Shown piece after piece: positions 24,183-34,150 of a stretch of DNA of 64,000 nt. The position numbers were made by a program, and so were the translations under genes. The DNA comes from Simmondsia chinensis (Eukaryota; Streptophyta; Magnoliopsida; Caryophyllales; Simmondsiaceae). A model generated the notes under the pieces. That model searched no databases. It had not been told where the DNA came from and worked only from the letters and a program-made list of their open reading frames with translations. The first letter of the stretch is position 1, and every line of letters begins with the position of its first letter. The stretch spans positions 3,509,702 to 3,573,701 of the forward strand of contig JAGTTD010000019.1 in the NCBI GenBank assembly GCA_018398585.1, read 5' to 3'.

Positions 24183-25080
24183 TATTAGAGTATAGAACCA
24201 ATTATGTGCTTTTACCTATTAGCATAAACTTTTGGGAGGAGTAGTTTCTTGACATGATATTAAAGCCTCTTACAAGGAGGTTAAGAGTTCGAAACTCAAC
24301 AAACCGAAGCCTAATAGGCATTTGCGTAAGGCGGCATGTTAGAGTATAAAACCAATCTTAGGCGTTCACCCATCAGCTTAAGCTTTTCGATGAGTTGGTT
24401 CTTTAACACGGTATTAGAGCCTTGTGACTAAGAGGTCATAAGTTCGAATCTCAACAACCCCCATTTAAGCACAAGGTAAGAAGTGGGCCTGTGCAGTATC
24501 CACACTTCAAGCTCAAAATGAGCATTTGCATAAGACGGCATATTAGAGTATAATACCAATCCTGGACTTTCACTCATCAGCTTAAGCTTTTCAGTGAGTT
24601 GGTTCTTTGACACGATATTAGAGCCTTGTGACTAAGAGGTCACGAGTTCGAATCCCAACAGCCCCCATCTAAGCACACGGTAAGAGGTGGGCCTGTACAG
24701 TATCCATACTTCAAGCCCAAAATGGGCATTTGCATAAGGCAGTATGTTAGATTATAAAACCAATCATGGGTCTTCACCTATTAGCTTAAGCTTTTCGGTG
24801 AGTTGGTTCTTCGACACGGTATTAGAGCCTTGTGACTAAGAGGTCACGAGTTTGAATCCCAACAAGCCCAATTTAAGCACAAGGTAAGAGGTGGGTTTGT
24901 GCAGTATTCACACTTCAAGCCCAAAATGAGCATGTGCATTAGGGGACATGTTAGAATATAAAACCAATCATGATCCTTTACCCATCAGCTTAAACTTTTT
25001 GATGAGTTGGTTTTTTGATACAGCATGTTAGAAGATATGTACAACCAGTCATGATCTTTACCGGTGAGCTTAATCTTTTG
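24183..25080 (+). mobile_element. Tandem array of a miniature LTR retrotransposon (TRIM family A)
   Basis: A repeat of 203-205 bp starts at 24337, 24541, 24745 and 24949, preceded by a shortened unit at 24183. Each unit has a 72-bp LTR-like part starting TGTTAGA-TATAAAACCAAT and ending TTCGACA (for example 24745-24816). Then comes CGGTATTAGAGCC, one or two changes from the tRNA-iMet primer-binding site TGGTATCAGAGC. A 132-bp interior ends in a purine tract (CATTAGGGGACA) directly before the next TG. So the order is LTR-interior-LTR-interior. A final LTR-like piece at 25026 abuts the previous LTR. No coding capacity. Confidence 0.8.
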
Positions 25081-25269
25081 AGATAGTTAAGGGTAAAACA
25101 GTATACAAGGAAGGAAGCCCATTGAGATCATTCAAATATCAAAGACAGGGCCAAACAACAGCTAGGTCATAGGCCAAAGACTGAAGCATGTGTATGTGCT
25201 TATCAATGGAGGAACTATGAACTAGTCACGCACATCGTAGTGATTTCCTGGTGGGTCGGAGCTCCATCT

Positions 25270-25515
25270 GCTTGTGAAGACCGATAGCATTTCTCATTGC
25301 CTTTCATTAGAACTCTAAACGAAGTTAAGCGTGCTTGGGCGAGAGTAGAACCAAAATGGGTGACCTTCTGGGAAGTCCTCGTGTTACACCCCTCAGGTTG
25401 AGGGTTCTCGGAAATAGCCGTCCTTCAGGGTACCCTGAAGGGGAAAGGTTGCGTACATCCACCCCAAACCTTACTTAGGCGGGAACCCTTGGGATACTGG
25501 GAATGTTACTTTTTT
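25270..25515 (+). mobile_element. 5S rRNA-headed SINE, copy 3
   Basis: The best-preserved 5S block of the four: GAAGTTAAGCGTGCTTGGGC, GGGTGACCTTCTGGGAAGTC and CTCGTGTTACACCCC, followed by the shared body and GGGAATGTTAC plus a T tail. A degraded flank pair (CTCCATCTGCTTGTG at 25262, CTCCATGGCTTCGTA at 25516) may be the target duplication. Confidence 0.8.
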
Positions 25516-25909
25516 CTCCATGGCTTCGTAAACTGATTGAAATGTAGGCTTGGTGTAAACGTCATCAAGGGATATGATTGAAAGTTGAGGAATGCAGCTC
25601 CATACGTGTCGTTTTTAGTACGAATCGAAGAAAAGTGGTATGAGTTGGCATATATGTGATCGGACCGAGAAATGCTACAACGGTGAAAGGTATAAGTCGT
25701 CAATAAACCCTGTTAGTTCATGATTGATCTTGTTATCAGTCATCAATCTTTTCATTAAAAACAATCTGCAATGCTTCATTATATACACATATATGTGTGT
25801 GTATGTATGTATGTATGAAGGTCTTGTCATTAAAGTAATACTAAAATGATTATTTTGTTATAGTTCAGTTATCTAATTTTATACATAACTAATACCCAAT
25901 GTAATAATT

Positions 25910-26030
25910 AGCTGTTGAGTTTAATATACACCAAACACAAGATCTTAAGTTTGAAGCTCATCTCTTCCTCCTCAGGATGTAGATGAACCTCTTTAAAACA
26001 ATGTTATACCTCTTACGATATCAGGAAAAC
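25910..26030 (+). mobile_element. tRNA-headed SINE candidate (family with AATGTTATACCTC end)
   Basis: AAGATCTTAAGTTTGAAGCTC resembles a box B region. The downstream CAATGTTATACCTCTTACGAT matches the 3' part of copies at 39773 and 55855. Decayed. Confidence 0.4.
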
Positions 26031-26677
26031 GATACCCAACATAATATTACTTAACTTAAAAGTTTTTTCATAGCTTGCATAGATTAGGGAAGCATCAAAA
26101 CGGCATTAATTTTGACACCCTAAATTCATAACCAAATCATATTTAGTATTGTAAGCACAAACCTAAGTGGAATGACTTCTTAGGTTAGATATTCAACACC
26201 AAAGCAAGAAAGTCCTCTGAGAGTTTAAAATGAGTTGGTGACTTGCACTCAACCTCCCCCCCTCTTCTCTTCTTCCTTCCCATGCCATCTAATGCCTATT
26301 TCCCTTCATTTTAGGGCACCCTTTTTTTGACAATTAGCGACGAGAATCGTGGTATAATATAAACAAATTTATATGACAACGTGCAGCAGAAAAAGACTAA
26401 TTTTAGGGCACCCTTTGGCGGTTTCCTTTACTTTCTTGTGTTTACAATAGCAACTTCAGACTTTAAGTTGTTTCGACTAGTGTAGGTAATGTGTGATAGG
26501 ATATAATGATATGTTCTGAATTTGGACTTAATCGGTATTTGGGGTAGTTTGAATTTGTAGTAAAGTGTTACAATGCTGATCTAAACCAAAATTTAGAGCA
26601 TACTAACTAATTTGTGTTTGTCTGATCGAGCAATATTGGACTTCAGTCTAGTCCTTGTTATGCATGTTATGCTTTTT

Positions 26678-26806
26678 TAGGTTGGGTCCTCTAACACAGC
26701 CTTCCTTTGGAGTAGTATCTTGAAGGGGTAAGGCTGCATATATCACCCCCGACCCTGACCCTGCATAAGCAAGAGCCCGTGAGGCGCGGGGTGGTTGTTG
26801 TTGTAT
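26678..26806 (+). mobile_element. TTG-tailed SINE 3' body
   Basis: GGTTGGGTCCTCTAACACAG, AAGGGGTAAGGCTGCATATA, GCAAGAGCCCGTGAGG and GGTTGTTGTTGT follow the family order. Truncated at the 5' side. Confidence 0.65.
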
Positions 26807-27054
26807 ATCACAACTTGAGGATGTGAAATAGAACCAATTTTTCTTTTGAGAAACCACTTTTTATTGTTTCATAAAGCAGTTAGTTATGGTGAAATCACAT
26901 TTTTTTTTTATATGGGCGAGAAAATCATTTGAACCTCTTTGTTGGAAAGAATCTTCATAATACATCAGCATGCAAGATATCATATAATTCAAATAAAGTA
27001 CCCCAAACAACATCAGAAATAGAATGGCTTAATCTATCCATCCATGATTACTCT

Positions 27055-27253
27055 TTATGAGGACCCCATATGAACCTAGTAAGAATCCCGCATAGAAGTT
27101 GTGAGAGTGTAGAGATCAATATATAAGCCTAGTGGGTTACCCACCTAAAGCCAATTACTTTTACAATGGAACTTCACTTAGGCTTATATGTGAACCTCAT
27201 ATATTCCAACATCGTGGGTCGAACCTGAGGCCCAGTAAAAAACGAATTTAACA
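27055..27253 (+). mobile_element. Solo LTR of miniature LTR family B, intergenic
   Basis: Contains GTTGTGAGAGTGTAGAGATC, AGCCTAGTGGGTTACCCACC, GGCTTATATGTGAACCTC and ends AATTTAACA at 27253. The start (about 27055) has lost the TGTT. Confidence 0.65.
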
Positions 27254-27602
27254 AATCTTAATATCAAAACATAAAACAAGAAACTTCTTGATATCCTGAA
27301 TGATTTTTGAATCTTCCATGGGCTAAGGTTTTTCGTTTATAATATATTGAACATTTCTGCTACTATCTCTTTCAATCTCAATCCTCGACATAATTTTTTT
27401 TCCATTGGTAAAACAGAGGCATTAAAGGCAACTCCTAGGAAGAGCCCACCCTAACGCATTTGTCATAACAATGGCGCCTAGATCTTGTCAAGATAATAAA
27501 TAAGATGAATTACAAATCGTCATGATAACCCTACTTCACAACCCATTTAGCTACCACATATCATAATCATGACTTGTGACTTAAACCTAGCAAATTATTA
27601 AG

Positions 27603-28592
27603 TGTTGAGTTTCAGGTCGTATTCCTAGGGTTTAATCTTATCAACTTTAGTTCTTGAGAAAACGTCAATAACAACAAACATTCACCACTTCAGATCTAGT
27701 TCAAGAAACCTGTAACTGTAGTTTAGCAAGATTCATCCAACACCGAACACATGCACAAAGAACACAGCGATAACAACGAGATTTTACGTGGTTCAGCCTT
27801 TAAAGAAGGACCTACTCCACGGCTCCCTATTTCTAGGGAAGTCTATCCACTATAAGTCGAGTTCAAATATTACAGACCAGACTTCAACGATATACAACTT
27901 TATACAAAACCGATCCTTAAGGCTTCTAAGTCAGAAACCTAAAGAAGAACGAAAATAAAGAGTAAGGGAAGAGAAAGCTCACAACCGAAGCCTACAAGGC
28001 TTCATACATGCTCCAAACTACCAAGATTTGAACGATCAAGCCTTAACACCCACGGATATACTCAATCGCCTTCGATCGCCTCAAGATCGCCAGAGCAAAT
28101 GAAAAAGAGGCGGTGGCTGAAGAGAAAAAACGGAGAGAAAAATAAGAGCGTACGGTAAACCCTAAAAAAGGGTCAGTATATATAGGCAACCGAACTCCGA
28201 TCCGTGGCAAAGCTCCAAGGTTCAATCTCGGCCGTTCGTACGAACCAGATCAACGGTCCATAAAAGCCCACAAGAAACACAAACAGTTTACCCGGATGGC
28301 TGACGCGTGGCATCCACTTAAAACTGAAACAGGGAAGCTTCCTGGAGAAGCTTCGGGCAGCGGGTAGTGGCACGGGCAAGTAAATATCGCACACGGGCAG
28401 GGGCAGCAATGCCATTTTACCTCTTTGATTTATTTAAATGTATTTTAACAGCTGAGTACAAAAATAACATTTACCAAAAATTTACAACTTATACCACTTG
28501 ACATTTACACCCTTTAATCTATAATATTTGAACATTTCTTGACTTAAATTTTCTTGACATAGTTAAGTCATATAGGGACCAATTTTACAACA
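27603..28592 (-). repeat. 3' LTR of the copia element
   Basis: 990 bp, matching the other LTR except at about four sites, two of them near 28350-28410. It ends next to the TTAAG duplication at 27598-27602. Confidence 0.95.
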
Positions 28593-28667
28593 ATTCTCCA
28601 CCTTGGTACCTATATGGGTTAACTATTGGACATTCCCTAGTAATAGGAGCAAAACACATTGGGTTCG

Positions 28668-31600
28668 TCATCCATGGTCCCAATTACTTTGAACCAAGTT
28701 AATACACTTAAGTAACTTGTCCAAAGTCAAAATTTTTGTGCCCATATCCACTGGATTTTCAGCAGTACAGATTTTTCGCAGTTCAACAGTGTTCCTTTCA
28801 AGCATGTCGTTTACAAAATTCCTCTTGATAGCTAAGTGCTTAGTCCTATCATGAAACATGGGGTTTTTACACAATGCAAGGGCTGATTGACTGTCCGAAA
28901 ACAGTACGGGAGGCCCGTTATCGAGGTTTATTTCTGACAGTAAGCCTCTCAGCCAGATAGCCTCTTTTATGGCTTCTGTGAGGGCCTCAAATTCAGCCTC
29001 AGTGGTTGACAGCGCAGTCACAGGCTGCAACTTAGACTTCCAACAAATGGCTCCACCATTTAAAGTGTAAATGTAAGCACTAGTGGACCTCCTTTTATCT
29101 ACGTCTCCCCCAAAGTCAGAATCGGTGTAACCTATCAATCTAAGGTAGGTTTTTGTCCGTCCAAAAGTAAGTCCCAGTTTATAGGTTTGTTTAATGTACC
29201 TTAACAACCACTTAACTCCATCCCAATGTTCCTTTCCGGGGTTACTCATAAACCTAGACAAAACACTTAAAGGGAAAGCTAAGTCTGGATGTGTACAAGT
29301 CATAGCATACATTAAGGAACCTATAACATTCGCATATGGGACTCTTTCCATTTGTTTCTTTTCTATCTCATTTGTGGGACACTGTTGAACTGTATACTTA
29401 TACTGACTTGCTAAGGGCAATTTTACAGGTTTACATTCAGACATGTTGAATCTAACCAATACCTTTTCCAAATACCTTTGTTGAGATAAGTGCACTGTTT
29501 CAGCTGCTGGATCCCTGGTAATTTCCATACCAAGTATCTTCTTGGCCTTTCCTAGATCTTTCATATCGAACTCAACACAAAGCGTTAGTTTCAAATCATT
29601 AATATGATTCATGGATTTACTGGCCAGCAGCATATCATCCACATAAATCAGCAAATACAGTGCATCAACAGTATCAGCATGTTTAAAATAAAAACAAGTG
29701 TCATGTATTGATCTACTAAAGCCCCTACTTCTTATAAATTGGTCAAAGCGTTTGTACCATTGTCTAGGGGATTGTTTTAGGCCATATAAAGACCTCTTAA
29801 GTAGACAAACATGGTTTTCATGGTTTGGTTCAATAAAGCCCTCAGGTTGGGCCATAAAGATTTCCTCATCCAGCTCACCATGAAGGAAAGCTGTTGTAAC
29901 ATCCATTTGTTCCAGAAATAGGCTAAACTTAGCCGTTAGTGCCATAAGTATTCTTATAGTTGTGTGCTTTACAACGGGAGAAAAAATCTCATTATAGTCT
30001 ACCCCTTCTTTTTGTGAAAAACCTTTTGCAACTAGTCGAGCCTTGAACCTTGGCTGTCCAGATGATGTATCGGGTTCTTTTACCTTATAAATCCACTTAG
30101 AACCTACCAACTTCCTATCCATTGGTTTAGGAACCAAAACCCAAGTTTTGTTCCTTTTGAGGCTCTCCATTTCCTCTGTCATGGCTTTGAGCCACTGTTC
30201 AGAGGCAGCCCCACTAATAGCCTGAGTATAAGTGAGAGGTTCTGATTCTACATACTCTAGGGCAGTATTTAGGGCAAATGCAATACAATCCGCACTGCCA
30301 AACCTAACTGGTGCCCTAATTTCTCTCCTCTCCCTATCTCTAGCTAGTTGGTAGTTTGATAGGTCTGTTTGTTCAATTGTTTCTTGAGGTTCAGTGCTCC
30401 CTTCAGCACTGTCAGTCACCTCTTCCTCTGGATTTAAGGTCTGGTTTTCCTGGTATATAGGCTCTGGTGGGCTGATCTCGAACTCGTAGAGTTCAGGATC
30501 ATACTTCCTAGGGTTGGAGGAAGTGGCTGCTGTATCGGCAGCCATTATTTTCTCCAAGTAAGGGAATTCCTCTTCATTAAAGGTTACATCCCTACTAATT
30601 ATGATTTTGGTTCTGTTTCCATCCCTAACACCCACCCTATACCCCTTTACACCATCCGGATAGCCTAGAAAAACACCTTTTACAGCCCTGGGTTCAAGTT
30701 TTCCTTCAGATTGATGTGCATACGCAGCACATCCAAAAACCTTTAAAATAGAATAGTCGCTTGTTTTTCCAGTCCATTTTTCCTCAGGGGTTTTAAAGTC
30801 AATTGCAGAGGAGGGAGTACGATTAATTAGATAACATGCAGTAGCTACAGCCTCCCCCCAAAATTTTTTACCAAGACCTGATGCAAATAACATGCATCTT
30901 ACCCTGTCTAGGAGCGTACGGTTCATTCTTTCAACTAGTCCGTTTTGTTGAGGAGTTTTCCTAACAGTGTTGTGTCTTTTAATACCATTTTGAGCACATA
31001 AACTATCAAATTCAGTGTTTATATATTCAAGTCCATTATCAGTTCTAAGTACCTTAATCTTCCTACCTGTTTGATTTTCTATAAGGTTCTTCCACCTAAC
31101 AAAGGCACTAAAACATTCATCCTTTGTTTTAAGTAGGTAAACCCAAACCTTCCTAGAGAAATCATCTACCATAGATAGGAAGTAGTATGCTCCACCTAAA
31201 GTGGGTACCCTTGCTGGTCCCCACAGGTCAGAGTGGATATAGTCTACCGGTGACTTAGTTATATGGATTCCAGATTTAAAAGATAGTTTATGATGTTTTC
31301 CAAATATGCATGACTCACAGAAATCAGGTTTAGACATATAACCACCCCCTAACAGCCCTCTCTTGTTCAGCTCATTCAGGCCCCTCTCTGATACATGTCC
31401 TAATCTTTTGTGCCAAAGGTTGGTTAGGTCAGTTTTCTCTACAATAGAGCAGTCAGCAGGAACTACGTCACCTCTAAGCACATATAGACCGTTCTTGACC
31501 TCTCCTCTTAGCATTACAAGGGAACCCTTAAGGACCTTCATTACCCCCTGTTGTGCCTTTAAGGTCATACCAGCCTGGTCTAATTGTCCTAGAGAAATTA

Positions 31601-32714
31601 GGTTCCTTCTAAGTTCAGGCACATGCCTAACTCCCTTTAGGGTAAAGTCAATCCCATTTGACCCCTTAACCCTAACTGACCCTATCCCAACTACTTGGCA
31701 TCCGTGGTTATTTCCCAACAGCACCTTTCCCCCAGCTACAGTCCGGTATTCAGTAAAGAAGGATCTATCTGAAGTCATATGGAAGCTACACCCTGAGTCT
31801 AGAACCCACTCATGTGTAGTTTGGTCTGTGGATACTACTAATACTTCAGCGGAGTCATATCCGTCATTAAATTCAGTGTTGTCAGTTGTGCCGTTAAATT
31901 TTCTTTGGTAATCTGGACAGTATCTTTTAATGTGGCCTAGTTTACCACACTCATAACACTTTACTTTACTACAATCTCTTCTAGGTCTTGAACTAGATCT
32001 GTTTCGACTCTTACTTCTTCTCCTTTCTTTATTGTTGTAGTTATTATGATTGTTATGGTTGTTATGGTTGTTATGGTTGTCTCGAGTCTTTGTCCTACCC
32101 CTGACTGACAGCCCTTCCCCACTGTTACTGGTTGGTGGGTACTTCCCTTCCTTCCTAAGTTCTAGGATCTTGGATCTTAGGGCCTTTGTTACGTCTTTCA
32201 ATGCTACAGTGTCACGTCCATATCTTAGTGTGTCTTTAAAGGACCTAAGATATTTAGGTAAGGCATATAGTAACAATACAGCCAACAATTCATCAGCAAC
32301 AGTAACTTTAACGTTTTCTAGATCTTGACAGATTTTATGGAACTCATCTATAGAGTCCTCTAGGGGTTTAGTCTCACTCACCTTAAAAGTGAAAAGGGAT
32401 TCCATGCACAATATCCTATTGGATAATGACTCAGACTTGTAGATTTCCTCTAACTTAGCCCATATATCTGCTACGGTCTTTTCAGAGCGAATCTGATTAA
32501 GTACCGAGTTATCAAGACTAAGTAATAAAGAAGCATAAGCTTTATGTTCGACTTCTACTTTCTCCTTTTCAGTTAGATAAGTTGGTTGATCCTTTTCGGG
32601 CAAAAGTGCAGTTCCAGCACCTTGTGCCATAAGGATTGCTTTCATTTTTAGTTTCCATAGGTTGAAATCATTCCTACAGTCAAACCTTTCAATATCAACC
32701 CTAGCAGACGCCAT
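28668..32714 (-). CDS. Copia gag-pol polyprotein, 1348 residues, intact
   Basis: A single unbroken frame. Gag (UBN2-type) spans about residues 1-240, with an unusual Asn/His repeat stretch near 213-228 and an Arg/Ser-rich basic patch. The CCHC knuckle CYECGKLGHIKRYC lies at about 253-266. Protease has the LDSGCS motif with the catalytic Asp near 306. The integrase has its HKRLGH zinc-binding start near 437, followed by the rve core. The reverse transcriptase carries YVDDM and the C-terminal RNase H has STTEAEFEALTEA. Domain order integrase before reverse transcriptase defines copia; the Gag start and integrase resemble the Tork lineage, but that is tentative. It copies the element through a cytoplasmic RNA particle and integrates the cDNA. 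Confidence 0.97.
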   Translation of the reverse strand: MASARVDIERFDCRNDFNLWKLKMKAILMAQGAGTALLPEKDQPTYLTEKEKVEVEHKAYASLLLSLDNSVLNQIRSEKTVADIWAKLEEIYKSESLSNRILCMESLFTFKVSETKPLEDSIDEFHKICQDLENVKVTVADELLAVLLLYALPKYLRSFKDTLRYGRDTVALKDVTKALRSKILELRKEGKYPPTSNSGEGLSVRGRTKTRDNHNNHNNHNNHNNYNNKERRRSKSRNRSSSRPRRDCSKVKCYECGKLGHIKRYCPDYQRKFNGTTDNTEFNDGYDSAEVLVVSTDQTTHEWVLDSGCSFHMTSDRSFFTEYRTVAGGKVLLGNNHGCQVVGIGSVRVKGSNGIDFTLKGVRHVPELRRNLISLGQLDQAGMTLKAQQGVMKVLKGSLVMLRGEVKNGLYVLRGDVVPADCSIVEKTDLTNLWHKRLGHVSERGLNELNKRGLLGGGYMSKPDFCESCIFGKHHKLSFKSGIHITKSPVDYIHSDLWGPARVPTLGGAYYFLSMVDDFSRKVWVYLLKTKDECFSAFVRWKNLIENQTGRKIKVLRTDNGLEYINTEFDSLCAQNGIKRHNTVRKTPQQNGLVERMNRTLLDRVRCMLFASGLGKKFWGEAVATACYLINRTPSSAIDFKTPEEKWTGKTSDYSILKVFGCAAYAHQSEGKLEPRAVKGVFLGYPDGVKGYRVGVRDGNRTKIIISRDVTFNEEEFPYLEKIMAADTAATSSNPRKYDPELYEFEISPPEPIYQENQTLNPEEEVTDSAEGSTEPQETIEQTDLSNYQLARDRERREIRAPVRFGSADCIAFALNTALEYVESEPLTYTQAISGAASEQWLKAMTEEMESLKRNKTWVLVPKPMDRKLVGSKWIYKVKEPDTSSGQPRFKARLVAKGFSQKEGVDYNEIFSPVVKHTTIRILMALTAKFSLFLEQMDVTTAFLHGELDEEIFMAQPEGFIEPNHENHVCLLKRSLYGLKQSPRQWYKRFDQFIRSRGFSRSIHDTCFYFKHADTVDALYLLIYVDDMLLASKSMNHINDLKLTLCVEFDMKDLGKAKKILGMEITRDPAAETVHLSQQRYLEKVLVRFNMSECKPVKLPLASQYKYTVQQCPTNEIEKKQMERVPYANVIGSLMYAMTCTHPDLAFPLSVLSRFMSNPGKEHWDGVKWLLRYIKQTYKLGLTFGRTKTYLRLIGYTDSDFGGDVDKRRSTSAYIYTLNGGAICWKSKLQPVTALSTTEAEFEALTEAIKEAIWLRGLLSEINLDNGPPVLFSDSQSALALCKNPMFHDRTKHLAIKRNFVNDMLERNTVELRKICTAENPVDMGTKILTLDKLLKCINLVQSNWDHG

Positions 32715-32756
32715 ACTATTTCTTTAAGGTAAAGAACCTGATGCTCTGATACCACT

Positions 32757-33746
32757 TGTTGAGTTTCAGGTCGTATTCCTAGGGTTTAATCTTATCAACT
32801 TTAGTTCTTGAGAAAACGTCAATAACAACAAACATTCACCACTTCAGATCTAGTTCAAGAAACCTGTAACTGTAGTTTAGCAAGATTCATCCAACACCGA
32901 ACACATGCACAAAGAACACAGCGATAACAACGAGATTTTACGTGGTTCAGCCTTTAAAGAAGGACCTACTCCACGGCTCCCTATTTCTAGGGAAGTCTAT
33001 CCACTATAAGTCGAGTTCAAATATTACAGACCAGACTTCAACGATATACAACTTTATACAAAACCGATCCTTAAGGCTTCTAAGTCAGAAACCTAAAGAA
33101 GAACGAAAATAAAGAGTAAGGGAAGAGAAAGCTCACAACCGAAGCCTACAAGGCTTCATACATGCTCCAAACTACCAAGATTTGAACGATCAAGCCTTAA
33201 CACCCACGGATATACTCAATCGCCTTCGATCGCCTCAAGATCGCCAGAGCAAATGAAAAAGAGGCGGTGGCTGAAGAGAAAAAACGGAGAGAAAAATAAG
33301 AGCGTACGGTAAACCCTAAAAAAGGGTCAGTATATATAGGCAACCGAACTCCGATCCGTGGCAAAGCTCCAAGGTTCAATCTCGGCCGTTCGTACGAACC
33401 AGATCAACGGTCCATAAAAGCCCACAAGAAACACAAACAGTTTACCCGGATGGCTGACGCGTGGCATCCACTTAAAACTGAAACAGGGAAGCTTCCTGGA
33501 GAAGCTTCAGGCAGCGGGTAGTGGCACGGGCAAGTAAATATCGCACACGGGCAGGGGCAGCAATGACATTTTACCTCTTTGATTTATTTAAATGTATTTT
33601 AACAGCTGAGTACAAAAATAACATTTACCAAAAATTTACAACTTATACCACTTGACATTTACACCCTTTAATCTATAATATCTGAACATTTCTTGACTTA
33701 AATTTTCTTGACATAGTTAAGTCATATAAGGACCAATTTTACAACA
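32757..33746 (-). repeat. 5' LTR of the copia element
   Basis: 990 bp. Its outer edge lies 404 bp upstream of the DUF7731-like gene start and reads away from that gene (head to head). It carries the TATA-like stretch at 33331-33338. Confidence 0.95.
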
Positions 33747-34150
33747 TTAAGTAATTTCAAATTTCATAGTAATCAAATAGGAGAGCAAATACCCACTTCC
33801 CATGTATTCCAAATTACGATATAACTTCTGGTAAACAAATAACCCATTCGTTGAGCCCGTTTTTTCCAACCCGAAAAAGGAAATATAAATGCAATCTTCT
33901 AGACTCGTGTAGGTGAATCTTGAAGAAGAATCAACTAACTAGTGCACTCATAATTTTTCAAAATTTGTTGGTCTGCATAATATGGAACACTCTATGCCAG
34001 AGAAAAAGGCACCAAACAAGGAGAAACTTGGGTCACTTCATAATTTTCTTATGATGTCATACTATATAATATAAAGTCACTCCAAAAATTTTCATACCCC
34101 CCATATTATATTATAAACTCAATTTTGCATATGCATTTGCAACTTCCATA

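Larger units (their letters stand above)
22861..27602. other. Repeat-filled intergenic DNA left of the copia element
   Basis: No gene recognised. From left to right: (CT)n and GAT-rich low complexity in the USP 5' flank, a 5S-headed SINE, an (AT)n tract, the tandem TRIM array, another 5S-headed SINE, tRNA-like and TTG-tailed SINE pieces, and a family B LTR. Confidence 0.6.
27603..33746 (-). mobile_element. Complete Ty1/copia LTR retrotransposon, 6144 bp
   Basis: Two 990-bp LTRs (27603-28592 and 32757-33746) begin TGTTGAG and end ACAACA. They are flanked by the 5-bp target duplication TTAAG at 27598-27602 and 33747-33751. Transcription runs on the - strand, so the right LTR is 5'. The primer-binding site (complement of TCTGATACCA, 32745-32754) matches tRNA-iMet, and a purine tract AAGGTGGAGAAT precedes the 3' LTR. 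I count about four differences between the LTRs, so the insertion is recent. A TATA word (33331-33338) lies in the 5' LTR. One uninterrupted polyprotein frame means it may be autonomous. Confidence 0.97.

Noticed and set aside
24800..24870. tRNA gene (GGTCACGAGTTCGAATCCC looks like a T arm)
   Set aside because: No matching acceptor stem or D arm; the motif is inside the TRIM interior after its primer-binding site and recurs in each tandem unit.
25300..25390. 5S rRNA gene
   Set aside because: Only one unit, joined to a SINE body, with substitutions and flanked by duplications; a true 5S locus would be a tandem array with spacer and a T-run terminator.
28043..28225. 60-codon frame present twice (also 33197-33379)
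   Set aside because: Lies in both copia LTRs and is identical because LTRs are; no coding features.
31363..31911. 182-codon frame on the + strand
   Set aside because: Antisense shadow of the copia gag/protease/integrase coding strand.
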